Shown piece by piece: positions 35,800 through 45,013 of a stretch of DNA of 58,790 nucleotides. The stretch is from Pseudomonadota bacterium (GTDB taxonomy: Bacteria; Pseudomonadota; Gammaproteobacteria; Burkholderiales; Rhodocyclaceae): positions 1 to 58,790 of the forward strand of contig JAGTRU010000051.1 of NCBI GenBank assembly GCA_018261905.1, written 5' to 3'. Numbering within the stretch: the stretch's first letter is position 1; each line of letters opens with the position of its first letter. Position numbers and translations under genes: made by a program. Under the pieces are notes generated by a model, which was not told where the DNA came from, searched no databases, and saw only the letters and a list, made by a program, of their open reading frames with translations.

Positions 35800-36645
35800 A
35801 TGAATCTGCAGGACTGGATCGGCCGCTCGGAAGAGGTGACGGATCTCTTCACGGCCACCCCCTATGCCGCGCTGTCGGCCACCTTCGACCGCCCCGCCGA
35901 GCGCCCGGCCAACGGCACGCCGCTGCCGGCGCTGTGGCACTGGCTGTATTTCCTGCCGCTGCACCGCCAATCTGAAATCGGCGCCGACGGCCATGCCAAG
36001 CGCGGCGGCTTCCTGCCGCCAGTACCCTTGCCGCGCCGGATGTGGGCGGGCAGCCAGTTCGAGTTCCATGCCCCGCTGCGCATCGGCGAAACCGTGACCC
36101 GCACATCGACCATCCATGACGTCACCGAGAAGAGCGGCCGCACCGGTCCGCTGGTTTTCGTCAAGGTCCGCCACGAACTGCGCCGGGCCGGCGAGAGCGC
36201 CGTCGCGCTGAGCGAGTTCCACGACATCGTCTATCGCGAGGCGGCCGGTCCGAACGACGTCGCGCCGCCGCCCAAGGCATCCTACCCGGACCCCGTCTGG
36301 CGGACCCAATGGGTGCCCGACGACGTGCTGCTCTTTCGCTACTCGGCGCTGACCTTCAACGGCCACCGCATTCACTACGACCGCAAATACGTCACCGAAG
36401 TCGAGGGCTATCCCGGCCTGATCGTGCATGGGCCAATGATCGCCACGCTCTTGCTCGACCTGTTGCGCCACAAGATGCCAGATGCCGAGGTCGCCAAGTT
36501 CGAATTCCGCGCCGTGCGGCCGACCTTCGACATCAATCACTTCTTTGTAAACGGGACGCCGCAGGCCGATGGCAAGACCATCCACCTGTGGGCAGAAGAC
36601 CATGAAGGCTGGCTGACCATGGACGCCACCGTCGTACTGAAATAA
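35800..36645 (+). CDS. ich: MaoC/HTD2-type acyl-CoA hydratase (itaconyl-/mesaconyl-CoA hydratase-like)
   Basis: 281 aa, a double hot-dog protein of the FAS1-like/HTD2 dehydratase group. The N-terminal half has WHWLYFLPLHRQSEIGADGH, LPRRMWAGSQFEFHAPLRIG; the C-terminal half has FRYSALTFNGHRIHYDRKYV with the catalytic His/Asp-type region and GLIVHGPMIATLLLDLL. The same family contains itaconyl-CoA hydratase (Ich) of Pseudomonas aeruginosa and mesaconyl-C4-CoA hydratase of Chloroflexus. Followed by an Ict-like CoA-transferase and a Ccl-like lyase, it should make citramalyl-CoA. The exact isomer used cannot be told from sequence. Confidence 0.88.
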   Translation: MNLQDWIGRSEEVTDLFTATPYAALSATFDRPAERPANGTPLPALWHWLYFLPLHRQSEIGADGHAKRGGFLPPVPLPRRMWAGSQFEFHAPLRIGETVTRTSTIHDVTEKSGRTGPLVFVKVRHELRRAGESAVALSEFHDIVYREAAGPNDVAPPPKASYPDPVWRTQWVPDDVLLFRYSALTFNGHRIHYDRKYVTEVEGYPGLIVHGPMIATLLLDLLRHKMPDAEVAKFEFRAVRPTFDINHFFVNGTPQADGKTIHLWAEDHEGWLTMDATVVLK

Positions 36646-36655
36646 GGAACGCAGC

Positions 36656-37837
36656 ATGAGACCGCTCGAAGGCATTACCGTCATCACTCTCGAACACGCC
36701 ATCGCCGGCCCGTTCGCCACCCGTCAACTGGCCGACCTCGGGGCCCGCGTCATCAAGGTCGAGCGCCCCGGCGTCGGCGACTTCGCCCGCGGCTACGACG
36801 AGCGTGTGCATGGCCTGGCCTCGCATTTCGTGTGGACCAACCGCTCGAAGGAAAGCCTGACCCTAGACGTCAAGCACCCGGAAGCGCAGAAAATCCTGCA
36901 ACGCCTGGTGGCCGAGGAAGCCGATATCCTGGTCCAGAATCTGGCGCCCGGCGCCGCCGCCCGCCTGGGTTTGTCCTACGAGGCGCTGTCGGCGATCAAG
37001 CCGGAAATCATCGTCTGCGACATCTCCGGCTACGGCAACGACGGCCCCTACCGCGACAAGAAGGCCTACGACCTGCTGATCCAGAGCGAGTCGGGCTTCG
37101 TCTCGGTGACCGGCACCGAGGCCGAGCCCTCGAAGGCCGGGCCATCGATTGCCGACATCTCGGCTGGCATGTACGCCTACAGCAATATCCTGGCAGCCCT
37201 GTTGCAGAAGCAGATCACCGGTCGCGGCCAGCATCTCGATATTTCGATGCTGGAAAGCCTGGTCGAGTGGATGAACTATCCGCTCTATTACTCGATCGAT
37301 GGTGCACCACCGCCGCGCCGCACCGGCGCCAGCCACGCCACGATCTACCCCTACGGCCCGTTCCCGGCCGGCGACGGCAAGAACGTCATGCTCGGCCTGC
37401 AGAACGAGCGCGAATGGTCCGCTTTCTGCGAGAAGGTGCTGCTGCGCCCGGAACTGGGCAAGGAAGAACGCTTTTCGTCCAACTCCAAGCGCAGCGCGGC
37501 ACGCGACGAACTGCGTCAGATCATCGTCGATACCTTCGCGCCGCTGACCGCCGAACAGGTCATCGAGCGCCTGGAAAGCGCCCAGATCGCCAACGCCCAT
37601 CTCAACACCATGCAGGACGTCTGGGATCACCCGCAACTGAAGGGGCGCCAGCGCTGGCGCGAAATCGACACCGCCGTCGGCAAGGTGCCGGCGCTGCTGC
37701 CGCCCGGTTCGTGGAGCGAGTGCGAACCGCGCATGGACGCCGTGCCGGCCCTCGGCCAGCATACCGAGGCCATCCTCGGCGGGCTGGGCTACACCGCCGG
37801 CGACATTGCCGAGCTGCGCGCCGCCGGAGCCATCTGA
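36656..37837 (+). CDS. ict: Class III (CaiB/BaiF) CoA-transferase, itaconate CoA-transferase-like
   Basis: 393 aa. Family III signatures: ITLEHAIAGPFATRQLADLG at the N-terminus, KDVKHPEAQKIL-type segment near 80, GYGNDGPYRDKKAYDLLIQS with the catalytic Asp of AYD near residue 140, and ISAGMYAYSNILAALLQKQI. It moves CoA from an acyl-CoA donor (commonly succinyl-CoA) to a carboxylate; next to Ich- and Ccl-like genes the acceptor is probably itaconate or mesaconate. 10 bp behind the hydratase and overlapping the lyase by 1 nt, so the three are tightly coupled. Confidence 0.9.
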   Translation: MRPLEGITVITLEHAIAGPFATRQLADLGARVIKVERPGVGDFARGYDERVHGLASHFVWTNRSKESLTLDVKHPEAQKILQRLVAEEADILVQNLAPGAAARLGLSYEALSAIKPEIIVCDISGYGNDGPYRDKKAYDLLIQSESGFVSVTGTEAEPSKAGPSIADISAGMYAYSNILAALLQKQITGRGQHLDISMLESLVEWMNYPLYYSIDGAPPPRRTGASHATIYPYGPFPAGDGKNVMLGLQNEREWSAFCEKVLLRPELGKEERFSSNSKRSAARDELRQIIVDTFAPLTAEQVIERLESAQIANAHLNTMQDVWDHPQLKGRQRWREIDTAVGKVPALLPPGSWSECEPRMDAVPALGQHTEAILGGLGYTAGDIAELRAAGAI

Positions 37838-38658
37838 TGTTGCCGGTCAGCTACCTGTTCGTGCCCGGCAATCGCCCCGAGCGCTTCGCCAAGGCGCTGG
37901 CCGCCGGGGCGGGGGCGATCATCCTCGATCTCGAGGACGCGGTGGCGCCGGCCGACAAGGTGGCCGCCCGGCAGGCGATCGCCGCCTGGGTCTGTAGGGC
38001 CGGCATTGCGCCCGAACGGCTGGTTGTGCGTATCAACGACACGCTGTCGCCCTGGTATGCCGACGATCTGGCGATGATCCGGGCGGTCGGGATCAAGCAG
38101 GTGATGCTGCCGAAAACGGAATTCGCCGAGCAGGTGAAAATGACCATCGCCGACACGGCCGCCGATGTTCTCATCCTGCCGCTGGTCGAAACGGCGCGCG
38201 GCATCAACAACGTCGAGCCGATCGCGCTGGCCGATGGCGTGCAACGCATCGCCTTCGGCACCCTCGATTACGCCGCCGATTTGAACCTGTCGGGCGACGA
38301 ACGTGGGCTGATCTATCCCTACAGCAAGATCGCCATCGCCTCCCGCTCGGCCGAACTGGCGCCGCCGATTGCCGGCGTCACGCCGAATCTCGACGATCTG
38401 GCGCGGACCGAATCGGACTTTGCTTTTGCCCGAGCCTTTGGCTGTACCGCCAAGCTGTGCATCCATCCGAAACAGGTCGAGGTCGTCGAGCGCTTGAGCC
38501 GGCCGAGCGAGCAGGAAGTGGCGTGGGCCGAGCGAGTCCTCGCCGCCGCCGAAAACTCGTCCGGTGCCGTGCAGGTGGACGGCAAGATGGTCGATCGGCC
38601 GGTGGTACTCAAGGCCGAGGCGATTATCGCTCGCCGCAAAACAGAAAAACTTCGCTGA
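37837..38658 (+). CDS. ccl: CitE-like lyase, citramalyl-CoA lyase-like
   Basis: 273 aa from the ATG at 37837, which overlaps the transferase stop (TGATG). HpcH/HpaI-CitE family: YLFVPGNRPERFAKALAAGA, IILDLEDAVAPADKVAARQA with the Mg-binding Glu/Asp, ILPLVETARGI, and FGTLDYAADLNLSG with the second metal ligand; AFGCTAKLCIHPKQVEVV near the end. It cleaves citramalyl-CoA into acetyl-CoA and pyruvate, the last step of itaconate or mesaconate use. Related enzymes cleave malyl- or citryl-CoA; context favours citramalyl-CoA. Confidence 0.88.
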   Translation: MLPVSYLFVPGNRPERFAKALAAGAGAIILDLEDAVAPADKVAARQAIAAWVCRAGIAPERLVVRINDTLSPWYADDLAMIRAVGIKQVMLPKTEFAEQVKMTIADTAADVLILPLVETARGINNVEPIALADGVQRIAFGTLDYAADLNLSGDERGLIYPYSKIAIASRSAELAPPIAGVTPNLDDLARTESDFAFARAFGCTAKLCIHPKQVEVVERLSRPSEQEVAWAERVLAAAENSSGAVQVDGKMVDRPVVLKAEAIIARRKTEKLR

Positions 38659-38712
38659 ACAACGAACGACAAAACAGCCATCTTTCCCCACATTGAATCA
38701 GGAGACCGCACC

Positions 38713-40068
38713 ATGGGCGCGAGCATCATCGACTCTAGTATTTTCGGCAACATCTTCAGTACCGACGCTATGCGTCAGGTCTGGTCCGACCGCAACCGTA
38801 CCGAGAAATATCTCGATATCGAGCGGGCGCTGGCCGTCGTCCAGGGGCGGCTCGGCATCATCCCGCAGGAGGCGGCCGACGAAATCGTCAAGAACTGCGC
38901 TATCGACCAGATCGACATGGACAAGCTGCGCGCCCAGACCGAGCGCATCGGCTATCCGGTATTGGGCGTCGTCTCGCAACTGAACGCCCTGTGCCGCGAC
39001 CGCCTCGGCGAATACTGCCACTGGGGCGCGACGACCCAGGACATCACCGACACCGCTACCGTCATGCAGATCCGCGAAGGCCTCGTCCTGGTCGAAACGG
39101 AAATCGAGGCCATCTGCGCCGCCCTCAACGATCTTTCCCGGCGCTACCGCGACACCCCGGTGATCGGCCGCAGCAACCTGCAGCAGGCGATTCCGGTGAC
39201 CTTCGGCTTCAAGATGGCGGCCATCCTGGCCGGCATGGAACGTCATCGCGAACGCCTGCAGCAATTGCGCCCGCGCGTCCTGATGGGCGAATTCGGCGGC
39301 GCCTGCGGCACCCTGGCCTCGATCGAGAAAGGCGCCATGGCAACCCAGGCCGGCCTGATGGCCGAACTCGGCCTGGCCCAGCCCGACATCGCCTGGCACA
39401 CGGTGCGCGACACGATTGCCGAAGTCGGCGCCTTCCTCGGTCTGCTCGGCGGTTCGCTGGGCAAGATCGCGATGGACGTCAAGTTGATGATGCAGCACGA
39501 AGTCGCCGAAGTCTTCGAGCCCTTCGCCCCGGGCCGCGGTTCGAGCAGCACCATGCCGCAGAAGCGCAACCCGATCTCTAGCTGTTACATCCACGCCGCC
39601 GTCTCGGTCGTCCGCCAGCATGCGGCGGCGCTGATGGACGCGATGATCGCCGACCACGAACGCTCGACCGGCCCCTGGGAGATCGAATGGATCGCGCTGC
39701 CGGAAGCCTTCTGCCTGATCGCCGGCGCCCTGAAGCAGACACGTTTCGTGCTCGAAGGCCTGGAAGTCGATCCGGCGGCGATGCTGGCCAATATCGAACT
39801 GACCAATGGCCTGGTGATGTCGGAAGCCGTGATGATGGGCCTCGGCCCCTACATCGGTCGCGAATACGCCCACGACCTGGTCTATGACCTGTGCCGCACG
39901 GCGATCAAGAGCAACCGGCCGCTCCTCGACCTGCTCGCCGAGCATCCGGAGATCACCCCCCATCTCGACCGGGCGGCGCTCGCCAAGCTCTGCGATCCGG
40001 CCAATTACCTCGGCCAGGCCGGGGTGATGGTGGACAAGGTGCTCAAGCGCGCCGCCGAATCGCGCTGA
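38713..40068 (+). CDS. CMLE/adenylosuccinate-lyase-superfamily enzyme (candidate trans-aconitate decarboxylase)
   Basis: 451 aa, aspartase/fumarase superfamily. Seen: SDRNRTEKYLDIERALAVVQ, HWGATTQDITDTATVMQIRE (conserved His), GRSNLQQAIPVTFGFKMA, and the signature loop GSSSTMPQKRNP at residues 276-287. It resembles 3-carboxy-cis,cis-muconate cycloisomerase (PcaB). No other protocatechuate genes are present, so a PcaB role is unlikely. The fungal trans-aconitate decarboxylase Tad1 belongs to this same CMLE branch and makes itaconate; here the gene lies directly behind itaconate-degradation genes and in the operon of a PrpF-type isomerase. The decarboxylase role is my inference from that match of partners. 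Confidence 0.85.
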   Translation: MGASIIDSSIFGNIFSTDAMRQVWSDRNRTEKYLDIERALAVVQGRLGIIPQEAADEIVKNCAIDQIDMDKLRAQTERIGYPVLGVVSQLNALCRDRLGEYCHWGATTQDITDTATVMQIREGLVLVETEIEAICAALNDLSRRYRDTPVIGRSNLQQAIPVTFGFKMAAILAGMERHRERLQQLRPRVLMGEFGGACGTLASIEKGAMATQAGLMAELGLAQPDIAWHTVRDTIAEVGAFLGLLGGSLGKIAMDVKLMMQHEVAEVFEPFAPGRGSSSTMPQKRNPISSCYIHAAVSVVRQHAAALMDAMIADHERSTGPWEIEWIALPEAFCLIAGALKQTRFVLEGLEVDPAAMLANIELTNGLVMSEAVMMGLGPYIGREYAHDLVYDLCRTAIKSNRPLLDLLAEHPEITPHLDRAALAKLCDPANYLGQAGVMVDKVLKRAAESR

Positions 40069-40078
40069 GGCGTTGCGC

Positions 40079-41014
40079 ATGGAACTGCGGCAACTACGTT
40101 ACCTGGTGCGCACCGTCGAGCTGGGCAGCATCAGCCAGGCGGCGCTCGACCTGGGCGTCGCTCAGTCGGCCGTCAGCCTGCAAATCCAGCGTCTGGAAGG
40201 TGAACTCGCCAGCCGTCTGCTGCAACGCACCTCGAGCGGCGTCGTGCCGACGGATGCCGGGATCGCCTTTTTATCGCACGCCCAACTGGCCTTGCGCCAT
40301 GCCGACGAGGCGATGCTGGCGGCCCGCCAGGCGCGGCTCTCCGGTGTCGTCGGCCTCGGCCTGGCGCCGACCACCGCCGCGGTGCTCGGTGTGCCGCTGC
40401 TGCAGGCCATGCAGCAACAGTATCCGGACATCCGCATCCACCTCGTCGAAGGCATGTCGGGCCATCTCGGACAGATGCTCAATGCCCGCGAAATCGATCT
40501 CGCCGTGCTCTTCGGCGCCGAGCAGGCCAGACGGTGGACGGTGCAGCCGCTGCTTGACGAGCGGCTGTTCTTCGTCTGCGGCGCCGCGGCCGGACCGCCG
40601 GTGCTGCCGACGACGCTGGCCGGCATCGGCGACTGGCCGCTGGTCCTGCCGACCCATCGCCACGGCTTGCGCCGGGTCATCGATACGGCCTGCGCGGCAT
40701 TGAACCGGCCGGCCAATATCGTTGCCGAAGTCGATTCGCTGACCGTGCTCATGGACATGCTGGCCGCGGGCATGGCGGCCAGCCTGCAACCCTGGTCGGC
40801 CCTGGCGCGCCAGCCAGCGGCGGGCAGCCGGCTGCGCTGGGCGGAAATCACCGACGCCGGCACGGCGCGGCGCAACCTGCTGTGCAGCCTCTCCGACGAG
40901 GAGTTGTCGCCGGCTGCCCTGGCCACCCGCAGCGTCCTCCGCCAGGTGGTCCGGCAACTGGTCGACAGCGGGCAGTGGAAGGGGGTAACGACCGGCCATC
41001 TCGAATCGAGATAG
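40079..41014 (+). CDS. tcuR: LysR-type regulator (TcuR-like)
   Basis: 311 aa from the ATG at 40079 (MELRQLRYLVRTVELGSISQ); an in-frame TTG 6 nt earlier is less likely. HTH at 1-60 (AALDLGVAQSAVSLQIQRLE), effector domain from about 90. It lies 10 bp after the CMLE-like gene and 88 bp before tcuA, on the same strand. Salmonella TcuR is a LysR regulator of tcuABC induced by tricarballylate, so this is a natural counterpart. The gene may be read from both the upstream operon and its own promoter. Confidence 0.83.
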   Translation: MELRQLRYLVRTVELGSISQAALDLGVAQSAVSLQIQRLEGELASRLLQRTSSGVVPTDAGIAFLSHAQLALRHADEAMLAARQARLSGVVGLGLAPTTAAVLGVPLLQAMQQQYPDIRIHLVEGMSGHLGQMLNAREIDLAVLFGAEQARRWTVQPLLDERLFFVCGAAAGPPVLPTTLAGIGDWPLVLPTHRHGLRRVIDTACAALNRPANIVAEVDSLTVLMDMLAAGMAASLQPWSALARQPAAGSRLRWAEITDAGTARRNLLCSLSDEELSPAALATRSVLRQVVRQLVDSGQWKGVTTGHLESR

Positions 41015-41102
41015 GGGCATATCGGGCCGGCTTAGGGCGTGCGCCGGCGGCTGCAACATAGTGTCATCGCTGCAATCAATAAAGGCTCAAAAGGAGCGAA
41101 TG

Positions 41103-42530
41103 ATGAGTGACAACAATTCAACGGCTGTCGATGTGCTGGTCATCGGTGGCGGCAACGCGGCGCTGTGCGCCGCCCTGACGGCGCGTGAGGCCGGCGCCTC
41201 GGTGCTGCTGCTGGAGGCCGCGCCGCGCGCCTGGCGGGGCGGCAATTCCAGCCATACCCGCAACCTGCGCTGCATGCACGACGCCCCTCAGGACGTGCTG
41301 ACCGAGGCCTACCCGGAGGAGGAGTTCTGGCAGGACCTGCGCAAGGTCACTGGCGGCAATACCAACGAACGACTGGCCCGCCTGGCGATCCGCCAATCGG
41401 CCACCTGTCGCAGCTGGATGCGCAAGCACGGCGTGCATTTCCAGCCGTCGCTGTCGGGCACCCTGCAACTGTCGCGGACCAATGCCTTCTTCATGGGCGG
41501 TGGCAAGGCCCTGGTCAATGCCTACTATCGCAGCGCCGAAGCGCTCGGCGTGAGAATTCGCTATGAATCGCCGGTCGACCGCGTGGAAGTTGTGGATGGC
41601 CTGTTCCGGGCCGCCTGGGTCAACGGAGAACGGATCAAGGCCAAGAGCTGCGTCATGGCGGCCGGCGGCTTCGAGTCCAACCGCGAATGGCTGCGCGAAG
41701 CCTGGGGGCAGAATGCCGACGGCGAATGGCCGGCCGATAATTTCGCCATCCGCGGCACCCGTTTCAACCAGGGCGTGCTGCTCAAGGCCATGCAGGGGGC
41801 CGGCGCCGATTTCATCGGCGATCCGTCGCAGTCGCATTGCGTCGCCATCGACGCCCGGGCGCCGCTCTACGATGGTGGTATTTGCACCCGCATCGACTGC
41901 GTCTCGCTCGGCATCGTGGTCAATAAGTTCGCCCGGCGCTTCTACGACGAAGGCGAGGATTTCTGGCCCAAGCGCTACGCCATCTGGGGCCGCCTGGTCG
42001 CCCAGCAACCGGGGCAGGTCGGCTATTCGATCATCGACGCCAAGGCCATCGGCCACTTCATGCCGCCGGTTTTTCCCGGCGCCCGGGCCAATACCCTGGA
42101 AGAACTGGCCGGCCAGCTCGGCCTCGACGCTACGGATTTCGTTCGTACTGTCGCCGACTACAACGCCGGCTGCCGGGTCGGCACCTTCGACCACACGGCG
42201 CTCGACGACTGCCATACCGCAGGCGTCACGCCGGCCAAGACGCACTGGGCGCTGCCGCTCGACACGGCGCCGTACTACGCCTACCCGTTGAAACCGGGCA
42301 TCACCTTCACCTATCTCGGTTTGAAGGTTAACGAGGAAGCCGCCGTCCATTTCGCCGGCCAGCCCAGCCGCAATCTCTTCGTGGCCGGCGAAATGATGGC
42401 CGGCAATGTCCTCGGCCAGGGCTACACCGCCGGGGTTGGTATGACCATCGGCACGGTATTCGGGCGCATCGCCGGGGCGCAGGCCGCGGCGGCAGTCATG
42501 CAACAGGGAGCAGAACATGCACATGCTTGA
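41103..42530 (+). CDS. tcuA: FAD-dependent tricarballylate dehydrogenase TcuA
   Basis: 475 aa from the second of two adjacent ATGs, 6 nt after AAGGAG. FAD-binding Rossmann motif VLVIGGGNAALCAALTAREA at about 10-29 and the C-terminal GEMMAGNVLGQGYTAGVGMT that closes the flavin site. NSSHTRNLRCMHDAPQDVLT and FFMGGGKALVNAYYRSAEAL are hallmarks of TcuA within the fumarate-reductase flavoprotein group. TcuA oxidises tricarballylate to cis-aconitate. The stop overlaps tcuB by 14 nt. Supports that the cluster handles C6-tricarboxylates. Confidence 0.93.
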   Translation: MSDNNSTAVDVLVIGGGNAALCAALTAREAGASVLLLEAAPRAWRGGNSSHTRNLRCMHDAPQDVLTEAYPEEEFWQDLRKVTGGNTNERLARLAIRQSATCRSWMRKHGVHFQPSLSGTLQLSRTNAFFMGGGKALVNAYYRSAEALGVRIRYESPVDRVEVVDGLFRAAWVNGERIKAKSCVMAAGGFESNREWLREAWGQNADGEWPADNFAIRGTRFNQGVLLKAMQGAGADFIGDPSQSHCVAIDARAPLYDGGICTRIDCVSLGIVVNKFARRFYDEGEDFWPKRYAIWGRLVAQQPGQVGYSIIDAKAIGHFMPPVFPGARANTLEELAGQLGLDATDFVRTVADYNAGCRVGTFDHTALDDCHTAGVTPAKTHWALPLDTAPYYAYPLKPGITFTYLGLKVNEEAAVHFAGQPSRNLFVAGEMMAGNVLGQGYTAGVGMTIGTVFGRIAGAQAAAAVMQQGAEHAHA

Positions 42531-43677
42531 GCAACTGGTCGGTCAGGCGCGCGGCCTGGCGGCGGGCGAAACCGGCCTGACGGAAAAGGAAGGCGAAGTC
42601 GAACGGATCCTGAAAATCTGCAATGCCTGCCGCTACTGCGAAGGCTTCTGCGCAGTCTTCCCGGCAATGACCCGGCGCCTGGAGTTCGGCCAGGCCGACA
42701 TCCATTATCTGGCCAACCTCTGCCACAACTGCGGCTCCTGTCTACACGCCTGCCAGTACGCGCCGCCGCACGAGTTTGCGGTGAATGTGCCGCAGGCAAT
42801 GGCCAGGGTGCGCGGCGAAACCTATGCCAGCTACGCCTGGCCGCGGGCCTTCGGCGGCCTTTACCAGAACAACGGCCTGACCGTGGCGTTGGCCCTGGCC
42901 GCCGGCCTGGCGCTGTTCCTCGTGCTGACCCTGCAGGTCACCGGCGGCCTCCTGCATGCGCCGCTGGCCGGCAATTTCTACGCCATCTTTCCGCACAATA
43001 CGCTGGCCCTGATGTTCGGCGCCGTCTTCGGGTTCGCCGGGCTCGCCCTGAGTCTTGGCGTGCGCCGCTTCTGGCGCGAGATCTCGCCCGGCGAAATGAG
43101 CGGCGAGGCCGGCGCCGAAGCGGCCGGCAACGTCCTGCAATTGAAATACCTCGACGGCGGTCACGGCCAGGGCTGCAACAACGCCGATGACGCCTTCACG
43201 CTGCTGCGTCGCCGTTTCCATCACTTCACCTTCTATGGCTTCCTGCTCTGTTTCGCCGCGACCGGCGTCGCCACGCTCTACCACTATCTGCTCGGCCTGC
43301 CCGCCCCGTACGCTCTGAGCAGCTTGCCGGTACTGCTCGGCAGCGCCGGCGGCATCGGTCTGCTGATCGGCCCGGCCGGACTGCTCTGGCTGAACCTCAA
43401 GCGCCATCCCTTGCAGGGCGACGCCGCCCAGAAACCGATGGACCGCGGCTTCATCGCGCTGCTCCTGCTGACCAGCCTGAGCGGCCTGGCGCTCCTCGGC
43501 CTGCGCGACACGGCGGCGATGGGCCTCTTTCTGGCGGTGCATCTCGGGGTGGTCATGGCGCTCTTCCTGACGCTGCCCTACGGCAAGTTCGCGCACGGCA
43601 TCTTCCGCTCGGCGTCCCTGCTTAAGTGGTCGATCGAGAAGCGCCTGCCGAACAAGCTGCAACTGGGTTCGGAATAG
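42517..43677 (+). CDS. tcuB: TcuB/CitB Fe-S and heme membrane electron-transfer protein
   Basis: 386 aa. Two 4Fe-4S motifs: Cys35, 38, 41, 45 (CNACRYCEGFC) and Cys69, 72, 75, 79 (CHNCGSCLHAC). After residue about 110 there are six or so membrane segments (LTVALALAAGLALFLVLTLQ first), with His residues such as FHHFTFYGFL and TLYHYLLGL that could bind heme. TcuB takes electrons from reduced TcuA and passes them to the quinone pool. Start at 42517 (ATG) or 42523; both overlap tcuA. Confidence 0.93.
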   Translation: MHMLEQLVGQARGLAAGETGLTEKEGEVERILKICNACRYCEGFCAVFPAMTRRLEFGQADIHYLANLCHNCGSCLHACQYAPPHEFAVNVPQAMARVRGETYASYAWPRAFGGLYQNNGLTVALALAAGLALFLVLTLQVTGGLLHAPLAGNFYAIFPHNTLALMFGAVFGFAGLALSLGVRRFWREISPGEMSGEAGAEAAGNVLQLKYLDGGHGQGCNNADDAFTLLRRRFHHFTFYGFLLCFAATGVATLYHYLLGLPAPYALSSLPVLLGSAGGIGLLIGPAGLLWLNLKRHPLQGDAAQKPMDRGFIALLLLTSLSGLALLGLRDTAAMGLFLAVHLGVVMALFLTLPYGKFAHGIFRSASLLKWSIEKRLPNKLQLGSE

Positions 43678-43687
43678 CCGCCCGCCG

Positions 43688-45013
43688 ATGCCACGCCTGC
43701 CCGCTAGCGCCGGATGGTTCGCCCGCCGGCGTGTTTCCCGGCCAAAATGGGGGCACGCTTGGCGGGCCCTGCGCCAGGCCAACTACCGCTGGTATTTCAT
43801 GGGGCAGGCGGTTTCCATCCTCGGTAGCTGGATGCAGCAGGTGGCCCTCGGCTGGCTGGTCTACCGGCTCAGCGGTTCGGCCATGCTGCTCGGCGCTACC
43901 GCCTTCCTGGCCCAGATTCCGCAATTGTTCGTGGCGCCGCTGGCCGGTATCGTCATCGACCGCTCGAATATCCGGCGGCTGATGTTGCTGGTCCAATCCG
44001 GCATGTGCCTGCAGGCCCTCGGCCTCGCCGCGATCACCCATTATGGCTGGGTCGAGCCCTGGCACCTGCTGCTCGGCGCCGCTGTCTTCGGCGTCCTCAA
44101 TAGTTTCGACGTGCCCTTGCGCCACGCCTACACCAGCCAGTTGCTCAGCGATCGGCGCGACCTGCCCAATGCCATCGCCCTCAATTCGCTGTTTTTCAAC
44201 ATGGCCCGCTTCGTCGGGCCGCCGTTGGCCGGCGTCATTCTGACGCTCAGTTCCGAAGCGCTCTGTTTTGCCCTCAACGGGCTTTCCTTCGTCGCCATCC
44301 TGCTGGTCCTGCTCATCCTGCGGACAACTTCCGCCGCCCACAGTTCGGCCGGCTTTCGGGAGGCCATGGTGGAAGGGGGGCGCTATATCCGGGGCAGCTT
44401 TCCGGTGCGCCACATCCTGTGGCAGGTGGCGCTGCTCAATTTTCTTGCCGCCAATTACCTGCCGCTGATGCCGGCCTTTGCCCGCGATGTCTTCGCGGGC
44501 GGCCCGGCTACCCTGGGCGCTCTGCTCGGCAGCGCCGGGGCCGGCGCCCTGTTCGCCTCCCTGGGGCTGGCCGCCCGCCCGACGGTGCGCGGGCTGAGCG
44601 GCGCGATCACCAACGGCAACCTGCTGGCCGGCCTGGCCTTGCTGGCCTTTGCCTTGAGCGGCAACGAGCGGCTGGCGCAGCTCATGCTGTTCCTGCTCGG
44701 TTTCGGCCTGATCAACGGCAATGCTTCGAGCAACACCATCCTACAAACCATTCTCCCCGAACACCTGCGCGGTCGCGTGCTGGCCGTCTATAGCGCCGCC
44801 AATCTCGGCGCCGCGGCGCTCGGCGGCCTGTGCAGCGGGGCGCTGGCGGAGCACCTCGGGCCGGGGCCAACCCTGCTCGCGCTGGCCTGTGTGCTGATCG
44901 GCGCGGCGCTCTTTTTCCGTCTTCGGCTGGAGCTGTTCCGCATGCATCTGCGGCCGATCTACGCCCGCCTGGGCATCAAACGGCAAACGGTGCCGGGGAA
45001 GGATAGATCATGA
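43688..45013 (+). CDS. MFS transporter, MFS_3/EntS-like
   Basis: 441 aa. A basic N-terminus is followed by twelve membrane segments. ALRQANYRWYFMGQAVSILG, SWMQQVALGWLVYRLSGSAM and ILPEHLRGRVLAVYSAANLG mark the MFS_3 (enterobactin-exporter-like) group. It begins 10 bp after tcuB and overlaps the next gene by 4 nt, so it belongs to the tcu operon. In Salmonella the third gene (tcuC) is a tricarballylate importer of a different MFS family; this group is usually export, so a role in uptake is uncertain. Confidence 0.85.
   Translation: MPRLPASAGWFARRRVSRPKWGHAWRALRQANYRWYFMGQAVSILGSWMQQVALGWLVYRLSGSAMLLGATAFLAQIPQLFVAPLAGIVIDRSNIRRLMLLVQSGMCLQALGLAAITHYGWVEPWHLLLGAAVFGVLNSFDVPLRHAYTSQLLSDRRDLPNAIALNSLFFNMARFVGPPLAGVILTLSSEALCFALNGLSFVAILLVLLILRTTSAAHSSAGFREAMVEGGRYIRGSFPVRHILWQVALLNFLAANYLPLMPAFARDVFAGGPATLGALLGSAGAGALFASLGLAARPTVRGLSGAITNGNLLAGLALLAFALSGNERLAQLMLFLLGFGLINGNASSNTILQTILPEHLRGRVLAVYSAANLGAAALGGLCSGALAEHLGPGPTLLALACVLIGAALFFRLRLELFRMHLRPIYARLGIKRQTVPGKDRS

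Noticed and set aside
36832..37836. Plus-strand frame entering the citramalyl-CoA lyase gene from within the CoA-transferase
   Set aside because: Only the part from the ATG at 37837 is family-like; the upstream part is an out-of-frame reading of the transferase.
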